This document shows, in pieces, positions 1 through 7,759 of a stretch of 17,485 bases of DNA. The stretch lies in NCBI GenBank assembly GCA_000729835.1, contig JFHB01000359.1:1-17485 (forward strand). The letters are read 5' to 3'. Each line of letters opens with the position of its first letter. Position 1 is the first letter of the stretch. Under the pieces are notes generated by a model, which did not search any database, was not told the origin of the DNA, and was given only the letters and a program-made list of their open reading frames with translations. Origin of the DNA: Atkinsonella hypoxylon. Taxonomy: Eukaryota; Ascomycota; Sordariomycetes; Hypocreales; Clavicipitaceae. A program made the position numbers and the translations under genes.

Positions 1-132
1 ACCCTAACCCTAACCCTAACCCTAACCCTAACCCTAACCCTAACCCTAACCCTAACCCTAACCCTAACCCTAACCCTAACCCTAACCCTAACCCTAACCC
101 TAACCCTAACCCTAACCCTAACCCTAACCCTA
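1..132. repeat. Telomeric CCCTAA repeat array
   Basis: The window starts with one A, then 21 perfect CCCTAA units and a partial unit ending at 132, with no variant repeats. The C-rich strand reads inward, so the G-rich TTAGGG strand runs toward the left edge and position 1 lies at or near the physical chromosome end. TTAGGG is the usual telomere unit of filamentous ascomycetes. The array passes directly into AT-rich sequence, with no telomere-linked helicase gene visible beside it. Confidence 0.98.
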
Positions 133-1092
133 TTTACCTTAAGTAATTATAATTAAGTAATTAAATAGTTAATAGAGATTAATAGATAAATACTTATATA
201 ACTTTAGGAGAATTAGTTTATTGCTGCTATTTAGTTTAATAGCAATTCTATTATCTATAATAGAACTATTAAAGCAGCAATAATAGTAAGGGAATAGCGT
301 TTACATCTTCTAATGTAGATAAGTAAGCCTAGCTAGGCTCTTATACATTATAAGCTGCTCCCTTTTGCATAAAAGAAGTCTTTAATTATAACGTTTAAGG
401 TGCTACTATAGCCTATAACTAATTTATAAAGCTCTTTATTATTACTACTACTAGATAATTTAGAGGTTTTTACTAGAATTTCTAGTATACTATAAGATTT
501 TATGCAAAAAGATTAAATAGAATCTTACAGTAAGGACTAGCTTCTACAATAATTATAGAACTTTAAGTATTAGCTGCTGTCTTTACGTTTTATAGAGCTA
601 TTAGTATAGAAGTAGAAATCTAGGTAAAGGGATAAAGAGATTATAAGAGCAGTAAAATAAGCGCTTAAAGCTAGAGAATACTACACTATAAAGGATTAAA
701 TAGAAGCGTTAGCTTAAAGATATATTACTAAACAACCTATAATAGCCTATAATTCTGTTACTAATATAAACCTTAGTGTTATACTACTAGCTCTCTTTTA
801 TTCTAGCGCTTAGCAAGAGATAATTAAAGTAAATAAAAGACACTATTTAATTACATTTAAAGCAACTAAATAAAGTATAAATTGCTAAGAAAGAGTTACT
901 TATTATAAAGGAAAGCGCTTAGCTATAAGAACGCTATTACTAGTAAGAGGGACGCTACTATATATACTAAAGACGTTAAAGCTATTATAGAAGATAAGAG
1001 GATTAAGACTTTAGAATTAAGGAAATTAGCTAGAGGGTTAAGTTACTTATAAGTCTTACTTTATAAGCTTATTTATAACTAAGGAGGTATTA
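133..1092. other. Subtelomeric AT-rich RIP-degraded tract without a recognisable gene
   Basis: About 960 bp of AT-rich sequence dense in TA, TAA and TAG between the telomere and the first family A repeat. All six frames are interrupted. A plus-strand stretch near 690-1050 can be read for some distance if TAA/TAG are taken as mutated CAA/CAG, giving a basic Lys/Arg-rich peptide, so it is probably the remains of a transposon gene. I cannot assign a family. No RNA gene, promoter or boundary repeat was seen. Confidence 0.6.
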
Positions 1093-1572
1093 TATTGCAG
1101 TAGGGTTACCCTCTTACACTCTTATATTAGCTTTATAAGGGATACTATATATAGATTTTCTCTATAAAAGTGTGCATTGCCTAAACGTCTAAATAGTTTA
1201 AGCAAGTAAGCGTATAAGCAGCTTCTGCTAGCTCTTTTTAGCTTTTACTCTTTTTAATTAATTAATATCTTTTAGCCTACTTTAATTTATAACACTTAAT
1301 ACTTAAGAAATATTACTTTACTAATACTAACGCTTTCCCTAACTCTTTAATATATTTAGCTCCTTTTATATATATATATCTTCTAAGCTGCAATTAATAT
1401 TTTATTTCTGCCTTTTTTAACTGTTTAATCTTCTTGCCTGCTATTGTTTAATAGTATACACTAACAAATATCTCGCTCTCTGCCGATCCTCTTCGATCTT
1501 AACGTGCGCTATATTGTTACCCGCTTTAGTGTAGGCTGTATAGTCATTTGGGGGTTTGGTTTTAAGGTGACA
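1093..1572 (+). repeat. Family A repeat, copy 1 (about 480 bp, TG...CA ends)
   Basis: First of four copies of a 476-491 bp repeat (others at 5307-5782, 5955-6016 plus 12699-12905, and 13549-14039). Similarity starts at TATTGCAG (TGTTGCGG in copy 4) and ends at a tract related to GGGGTTTAGTTTTGAG followed by CAACA; flanks diverge outside these points. The TGTTG/CAACA ends resemble a solo LTR, but I find no target duplication, so a non-autonomous DNA transposon is also possible. Read on the minus strand past TAA/TAG codons, the body resembles a Lys/Ala/Glu-rich helical tail like those ending fungal pogo/Fot1-type transposases. That reading is an inference. Confidence 0.75.
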
Positions 1573-1747
1573 AAATAGTTAAATATCTCGCTCTTTGCTA
1601 ATTCTCTTCGATCTTAATGTGCGCTATATTGCTACGTGCTTTAGTGTAGGCTGTATAGTTATTTAGGGGTTTGGTTTTAAGGCAACAAACTACTTGTTTT
1701 AGTATAGGCTGTATAGTCATTTGGGGGTTAGTTTTGAGGCAACAAAA
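1466..1747 (+). repeat. Tandem amplification of the family A right terminus
   Basis: A 115 bp unit at 1466-1580 (starting AAATATCTCGCTCT and holding the TAGTGTAGGCTGTATAG terminus) is repeated at 1581 to about 1690. A third, shorter copy of only the outer terminus lies at about 1697-1747. The three ends read GGTGACA, GGCAACA and GGCAACA. Copies 2, 3 and 4 of family A carry the terminus once, so the amplification is specific to this copy. Replication slippage or unequal exchange would explain it. Confidence 0.85.
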
Positions 1748-1934
1748 TAGCACTAAGCTAGTAGGCTATATGGAATAATCTAGTAGTATATACACTATAA
1801 TAAAAGATTTTAATATCGTAAGAAGTGTAGTGTATTTTGCAGGCTAAGATATATAGACTAATATATAGGAATTACAGGAGATACCTCTCTATATAAATTT
1901 GTATAGGTAGGTACTACTTCCGTTTTAGGCCTAG

Positions 1935-2498
1935 TTGCTACTGCGTATTCAAAAATCTATTGCTGCGTGTTTGCGTACTCCCGAGCAATAGGCAGGACTT
2001 TTGACTTAACTCTCTGTACTCTATGCCCATGATAAATCCTATGCTGCTGCCAAACGTTATACCACCCCTAGGATGTTCTATTGGACGCAGCATGCTGATG
2101 CGTTATCCTACTCCGCTACGACTATCACTTATGGCTCGCCCGGTACAGCAGCCTACCCGAATGCTAAGGTGTACCCTGTTCCTACTTACCCTAAGTCCAA
2201 GGTATACGGCGAGCTTGTGGTTCTAGATAAGTGTACACTGGAATATGCCCTTGTCGTGATGCGAGTGTGTGATATTCTGGCCGAGCAGTTCTAGGAGTGT
2301 TCTTCTCCGCCGTTAGATACACTGACTAAAAGCAAAATTAGCAAGATGCTTATGCAGATTGAGAGTATCACTGCTAATGGGAAGAAGTACGTCATTGAGA
2401 ATAAGGATGTATGATTTGTGGAATTGTCATTGGATCCGGCGCTAAAGGGGCTGAATATTGTGGTTTCAGTGGAGAAGGGGCAGTTTGCTAATAATTGA
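1935..2498 (+). pseudogene. Unrecognised gene remnant with RIP-type stops
   Basis: One plus-strand frame reads as protein-like sequence from about 1935 to the TGA at 2496-2498. It is broken by TAG at 1989, TAA at 2007, TAG at 2292 and TGA at 2412, each one transition from a Gln, Trp or Arg codon. Between the stops the composition is ordinary: Tyr/Thr/Ser/Pro-rich around 2100-2190, then a hydrophobic Leu/Val/Cys-rich segment at about 2205-2290, then a Lys-rich part. The longest clean stretch (from ATG 2073) is 73 codons. Base composition is clearly less AT-rich than the repeats. I do not recognise the family. It could instead be one exon of a spliced gene, but no convincing intron joins the pieces. 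Confidence 0.5.
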
Positions 2499-3622
2499 AT
2501 GAAAAATTATGAAGGGCTTATTTTTAGCTTAGCTTGACCAGTTTGGAAATTTTGTTGAGTATGTTACTAGTGAGATTCCTGGTGTGGGTAGTTCGGCAGA
2601 AAGTTGATATAACGTTATTAGAGTTTGTATTTTGACATTTAAATCTCTAGTTCATTCCTGTATCTAGGTATAGGACAGAAAAGTAAATTTTATTTCTTAA
2701 CTAGTTTGCTGTATACAGAAATTTTACAGAGATCCTAACGACAAACAATAAATGTGAAATTGAAGTACTTGCCAGCACAAGGACAAGTAGTCTTGCTTTA
2801 TAACATTCAACTCAACGGCCTACATTCCCATTCACATGATTACCAACGAAGGCTTTGATACTGTTCATGTCCCTAACCCGTCAACAATCGCAATATGCAT
2901 GTCGCAATATGCATGTCGCAAGCTGCATCGTTACAACTTGCCAGTCGGGGACGAACTTAGACGCAAATTTCCATACAGCATATCCCAAACCGTCAAGCCA
3001 CTATCGGGGAACAGAGGCGCAAAGTGATTAAACACACACACACATAGACCCATCTGGCTTAATGCAGCATTCCTATATGTCTTCGACAGATGTAAGCACA
3101 CCGCACGATATCCTATGCGATGTGACTGTCCTCTGTGTTAACTACTTAGCCGTCACAAATTACACCATCGACTAGCAACTCTGCCTTGACCTTCTCCTAT
3201 ATAAGATGAAAGGTTTGGTCGAAAGGATAATCTAAAGCGGCATTAGGAAAGCCAGTAAGATTCGACTTGTATTTGCTTTGGCTGCATTGTATCGGACACG
3301 TCAATGTCTCCACCGAATTGTGAGGACTGGACCAGCATCTTAGAACTGGTTGAGGGCCTAAGCAAACAAAATTGTTTTATCCCAACGCAACTGCAGTAAG
3401 TGACCTATAGTAAGATTGGCCTAGTAGGTCACAGGAGGTTACATGCGACTTGATAAACCAAGACATCAATTGCTAGACTGGTCGTTCACTCGATGCCGAG
3501 ATAACGCCAACGACGGCCAGCGCTAGTAAGCTAAAACACTAACCAATAGACTAAGAAATATCGAAGGATGAAGAGGAGAAGAATAAAAAGGAGTGCTTGA
3601 GGAGCCTCCTGGACTCAGCCCG
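2499..3622. other. Intergenic DNA between pseudogene and kinase gene
   Basis: About 1.1 kb of moderate GC content without obvious RIP damage and without a supported gene. It contains a 14 bp tandem repeat (CGCAATATGCATGT, two perfect units plus one diverged unit at 2889-2930) and a short CA microsatellite at about 3032-3044. The part nearest 3622 is the 3' flank of the minus-strand kinase gene; I see no canonical AATAAA signal there. A 63-codon plus-strand frame at 2836-3027 has no recognisable domain and a weak start context, so I do not call it a gene. Confidence 0.6.
2889..2930. repeat. 14 bp tandem repeat, three units
   Basis: CGCAATATGCATGT occurs at 2889-2902 and again at 2903-2916, followed by a diverged third unit CGCAAGCTGCATCG at 2917-2930. 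Each perfect unit contains the ATGCAT palindrome. No function is evident. Confidence 0.85.
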
Positions 3623-4929
3623 TTACAAAACCGACTCCATTCTAGCCATAAGATCTTTAACAGACAGACGGCGGACAGGATCATTGTGCATAAGCTGACG
3701 AACTATAGGCTGGAAACGACGCCGAGTATTGCGTGGCAACATGTTAAAGAATTCATCCTTTCCATTCTCTAGTACGGCCATACGGTCTCGGAAATGTGAC
3801 TGGAGATTTAAGGGGTGCTTGCCCATCAAATTACTTCCGTTTGTTAAGATATAATAGATCTAGTGAGTGTCAGGCAATATGCGACGGCATTATATGTCGA
3901 GTGTACATACCAATTGCCCCATGTACCAACTGTCCACCTTGAAGGGCTGTGATGTGGTTTTGCTTGTCTCAAACTCGATAGCCTTAACCGCACCCTGTGA
4001 GAAGTTGTCCGCCTTGTAGACGGCACCTTCTCTGTACTGGAAAGAGTATCCAAAATCCATGATTCTGCATGTCCCATTGCCGAAGCCTAAGTCCTCTGGT
4101 TTGGTGACGGATTTGGGGAGGCAGTTCGGTGTTAGAGCTCCATCATTACGTTCCACCGGATGTTCTATAGGTGGCTCTTCAAGGAGCGCCTCGATGTCTG
4201 TATCTGCAGGCGGTGGTAGCGCAACATTTCCTGGATGAATGTCTGTGTTTTGTTAGCCTCTTTCTCACAGGATTCCTCTCTGTCGAATTACCTGCATGCA
4301 CAATACCCAGGCTGTGTAGTTCGGCTACCCCTTGAACAATCTCCTTGATACATTGCACCCGCCTTTCAAGGCTTAAAGGGAGTTTTGAGTTTCTGCGGAC
4401 CGATGAAGTCTGTATCCTTTGAAAATCTGTCCCAGTCGGCGGGTAGGCGATGACGTTAAAGCTGACGTCTCTGTATTGGGGGTGTCTCTTTGCTAGGTGG
4501 TGTTGTATGACAAAGCTGTCATTAATCGTGCAGACGTAGCGACTTTGGCATCGCGAACGTAAAAATTCGTTGATGCATAATTCGCGTTTGACTTGCCGAG
4601 TTTCGCTCCGCCCCAGGAACTTGATGGTTGAGAACTCACTAGTGCCGGTGGTTAGCCTTTCTGCGGTCTAAGGCGAAGAAAAACACATACTTATTGTTGG
4701 TATTTCTGGTCAGCCAGCACCAATCGCCCAACCTCTTTAACAGCCTGTATCCGTTCAGATCCTGCCCGTAGTATACTACGGGCTGTTCGGAATCCGCCCA
4801 TCGCTCGAGAAGGTAGTCGTCTCTCCAGTATTGGGTACCATCCGTTATCTCCTTGTATTGGTGAAATAGGGAGGGTAGTGTTCTCTTTGCAATGGCAGGC
4901 TTTTTAACTGCTCGAACGCCTATGATCAT
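3623..4929 (-). CDS. Protein kinase-like protein, four exons, 384 aa, apparently intact
   Basis: Exons on the minus strand are 4929-4691, 4638-4292, 4242-3911 and 3859-3623. Introns of 52, 49 and 51 nt start GTATGT, GTAATT and GTATGT and end TAG, CAG and TAG; introns 1 and 2 have a CTAAC branch-like motif. Splicing gives 384 codons with no stop. Kinase landmarks: a degenerate glycine loop at 67-73 (LGDWCWL), Lys86 in STIKFL, a candidate helix C Glu99, the catalytic loop HADIHPGN at 194-201, DFG at 258-260, the helix F motif VDSWYMG at 298-304, and DPVRRLS at 366-372. Between the catalytic loop and DFG there is a Pro/Glu-rich stretch of over 50 residues, longer than usual. Catalytic residues are present, so phosphotransfer is plausible, but the poor glycine loop leaves activity uncertain. 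Subfamily is not assigned; fungal SRPK-like and other lineage-specific kinases are candidates. Start ATG 4929 has A at -3 and a TATA element about 100 bp upstream. Base composition is normal, unlike the flanking repeats. Confidence 0.88.
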
Positions 4930-5031
4930 GTTAAAAGTCAGAGCTTGGAAGTCGGAAGTAAGAGGTGAAGAGGTGACGAGGTGAAGAGTTAAAACATTGG
5001 GTGAGAGCCGTACGCGCCTCTACGAACATCC

Positions 5032-5043
5032 TATATAACCAAT
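5032..5043 (-). promoter_or_regulatory. Candidate TATA and CCAAT elements of the kinase gene
   Basis: Read on the minus strand, ATTGG (5043-5039, a reversed CCAAT box) is followed by TATATA (5037-5032), about 103 bp before the kinase ATG at 4929. A start site roughly 30-60 bp downstream would leave a short 5' leader. The spacing suits a fungal core promoter, but the motifs are short and only their position supports them. The promoter-side flank of normal composition runs to about 5150, where AT-rich sequence begins. Confidence 0.45.
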
Positions 5044-5306
5044 GCGGTCAGGCGCGGCAGAAAGTGTCGCTAAGCCGGGAGATCCATGTTAGATATTATA
5101 ACGCCCCCCCTTGATTTACTTCCGGGCTTGCGGCCCGTTAGTATCGCAACTAAGCTATATGAAATAATATATTAATGTTAGCACCTATATTTAAATATTA
5201 CCTATATTCAGAACATGAATCTGCTATAACAGCGCTATTGATTAGCGGTTTTTTTTAGCACTATCAGATAATAATAGCTATAATTAGTATTAGTTAGCTA
5301 CTTTAT

Positions 5307-5782
5307 TGTCTCTAAACCAAACCCCTAAATAACTATACAGCCTACACTAAAACAAGTAGCAATGTAGCACACGTTAAGAGCGAAGAGGATCGGAGAGAAG
5401 CAAGATACTTATTAGTATATACTATTAAATAATAGTAGGTAAGAAGATTAAATAGTTAAAAACAGTAGAAATAGATTATTAATTGCAGCTTAGTAGATAT
5501 ATACGTATAAAAGGAGCTAGATATATTAAAGTGTTAGAATAAGTGTTATAAGCAATAGAATAAGATTTCTTACGCATTAAATGTTATAAATTAAAATAAA
5601 GTAAAAGATATTAATTAATTAAGGTAGCAAAAGACTAAAAAGAGCCAGCTAAAGCTGCTTGCGAAAAAGCTTCCTTGCTATTGTATATATCTAGGCAATG
5701 CGCACTCTTATAGGAAGAGGCTGCATGTAGCATCCCTTGTAAAGCTAATATAACAACGCAAGGGTGTAACCCTGCCGCGACA
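5307..5782 (-). repeat. Family A repeat, copy 2, inverted
   Basis: Reverse-complement copy of the family A repeat. The CAACA-type end lies at 5307 (TGTCTCTAAACCAAACCCC) and the TGTTGCGG-type end at 5782 (read TGTCGCGGCAGGGTTAC on the minus strand). It is 476 bp long with one copy of the terminus. Its orientation is opposite to copy 1, so the same ends of copies 1 and 2 face each other across the kinase island. No 5 bp flanking duplication is visible. Confidence 0.75.
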
Positions 5783-5954
5783 CACTACTAAGCCACTACT
5801 TATAATATAGAGTCTTAAAACTAAGATTAGTAACTATAGTTATAACTACTTAAAGCACTAGAAGGCAATACTAGACCTTTTCTATATCCTTAATATTTAC
5901 AAATTTTCTATTAAAGTTATATATAGCTTTTTGATTTTTCTATAGCTTCTATTT
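5783..5954. other. Short AT-rich spacer between family A copies 2 and 3
   Basis: About 170 bp of AT-rich sequence with no repeat boundary, gene or motif that I can support. Confidence 0.4.
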
Positions 5955-6016
5955 TGTTGACTTAAAACTAAACCCCTAAATAACTATGCAGCTTATACTA
6001 AAACGAAGAAGCAGAG
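5955..6016 (-). repeat. Family A repeat, copy 3, left part (split by Gypsy element)
   Basis: Begins TGTTGACTTAAAACTAAACC, the reverse complement of the family A right terminus, and continues to ACTAAAACGAAG. It stops at the CAGAG target duplication (6012-6016) where the Gypsy LTR begins. The repeat resumes at 12699 on the other side of the retrotransposon, so the retrotransposon landed inside this copy. Confidence 0.75.
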
Positions 6017-6347
6017 TGTGACGGTCACGAGCCCTCGGCACGATGCCTTATTGTTATCTGTTACCTTAATGTTTAGATGTTCTAAGTTAGCCACTCTATT
6101 GGTGCTAGCTCGGCAGGGCCTTAATCCTTCAGTAAAACCTTAGACCGTTGCAGAATAACGTTAAACTAGTAGATACACTAAATATAGCTCTACTTTAGAT
6201 TGTTAGCTCTACTAGAGTCTATTAATCTTATAGCCCTTAAGTACCTATAGAGGCTTTACCTCCTTTTTCCTTCTTTTCTCTTTATCTTAGAGTCTTTATT
6301 AATAGAGCCTAAATAAACTATTTAATCTTTCCTTAATAGCTATAATA
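6017..6347 (+). repeat. 5' LTR of the Gypsy element
   Basis: 331 bp, aligned without gaps to 12363-12693. Against the right LTR I count 49 differences, all transitions. In the first 134 bases this copy carries the G or C at all 20 differences. From offset 139 onward it carries the A or T at all 29. The outer start (TGTGACGGTCACGAGCCC) looks unmutated, while the inner end has decayed from TGACA to TAATA. Confidence 0.93.
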
Positions 6348-6499
6348 TTACTTTAAGATTGCTGTTTTTACTTACTGCTTAAGCAATAAATAAATATAGA
6401 CTTTTACCCTTTATTTTACCTATATTAGCTGTTTTAATAAGAAAAAGAATTATATAGATTTATATATATAATTATAAGAAGAACTATACACTTAGTAAG

Positions 6500-7690
6500 C
6501 TTTAAGATAGAAGAGCTAGAAGTTTAAGAAGATAGTTCTAAAGAACCTAGGCTTAACTTAGAAAAAGACTCTAGCTTAATATTATTTAAGTTAGAAAATA
6601 ATTCTAAAGAACTTAGATTAAAAGAAGATTAACCTAAAGCTATAGGTAAAGACTTAAAATGTATAAAGGAACTCCTTTAAGCGTTAAAAGAAAGCAACAT
6701 TAGAATTACTTAACTAAAAGAAGAATAATAGTTTTAAAGAGAATATAGTTATAGTGTAACTTTAGCTAATAGCGTTTTTAGTTTAACGTTTAAACTAGTA
6801 GAGAAAGCTACTATTAAAGCTTTTTAACTATTTAATCCTAATAGTAATATAGATACCCTTAACCTTTATTACAATAAAAAAGTAAAGAAGGTAGAAACTA
6901 ATCCCTTAATCTTTAATAGTAAATTAAGTAAAGGCTTTAACGCCTAGGTTAATAGAGTAGCTAATAAAATTATAGAAGATATTAAAGTCTTTAAAACTAA
7001 ATATAGTTATATAACTATTATCTACTTAGCTGTATTTAGCGCTACTACTAATCTTTTAAAGTCTTAATATAGTAGAACCTTAATAAATCCCTTTAGAAAC
7101 TCTACTAAAATAATTACTACTTTTGCTGCTATATATTAGGACTTTAATAAAGCTATATACACTTATAAAGCCCTTTAGGATATAGTCTATAATCCTCTTA
7201 ATAAAAACATTAATGTATATATTAGTTAAATTAATAAGCTTATAGATAAGGCTAATATTCTAGTAAGCAAGAGAAAGAGTGTACTTTATAAATATATTTT
7301 TACTTACTTAAACCTTACCTTATTAATAAAGTCTAAAGACCTTAACGTTAGCTATAAGGTGTTTTCTAGTTATATAGCTAATGCAGCGTTAGCCTATAAG
7401 CAAATTGCTAAGGAACGCTAATAGAAGAGAAAAGAACTTAATATTAAGAAAGCCTATAAAGCTACTAAAAAGGAACCTTACTATTCTTCTAGAGTAAGTA
7501 GAAGTAACTATAAGTTACTAGAAATTAGGAACTTCTTCTATAAAAGAGAGAAAGTATTAGCTAAAGGGTAATACTTTAATTATAAAGAAAAAGGATACCT
7601 TATTTATAACTACTCTAATAAAAAGAAGATTACTGCTGCTAAAAAAGCAACAGAAGAAGAAGAGAATTCTTAGTCTTTTAGTTTATCTTC
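6500..7690 (+). pseudogene. Gypsy gag remnant with zinc knuckle erased by RIP
   Basis: Reading TAA/TAG as former Gln or Trp codons gives a Gypsy-type capsid/nucleocapsid sequence. The frame is clear from about 6801 to 7680; the N-terminal part is approximate and the start codon is not identifiable. At 7572-7613 the frame reads YFNYKEKGYLIYNY, exactly the spacing of a CX2CX4HX4C zinc knuckle in which all three Cys and the His are now Tyr. TGY-to-TAY and CAY-to-TAY are both RIP-type transitions. Gag and pol lie in different frames, consistent with programmed frameshifting or an indel between 7680 and 7841. Confidence 0.8.
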
Positions 7691-7759
7691 TAATTTAGAA
7701 AACTAAGAGCACTACTAGAAGTCTCTACAGTAGTTAAGATACTATAGATAGCTAGAATT

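Noticed and set aside
133..1092. Telomere-linked RecQ-type helicase gene
   Set aside because: Often found beside fungal telomeres, but no helicase motif can be read here even with stops masked.
2023..2226. 67-codon plus-strand ORF
   Set aside because: Alternative-frame shadow of the broken gene at 1935-2498.
2836..3027. 63-codon plus-strand ORF
   Set aside because: No recognisable domain, weak start context, overlaps a 14 bp tandem repeat, and no neighbouring exon joins it.
3844..4077. 77-codon minus-strand ORF
   Set aside because: Wrong-frame shadow of kinase exon 3 and intron 3.
4657..4690. Shorter intron 1 ending at one of the earlier AGs (about 23-34 nt)
   Set aside because: Too short for a fungal intron; the 52 nt intron to 4639 has a CTAAC branch motif and keeps the kinase frame.
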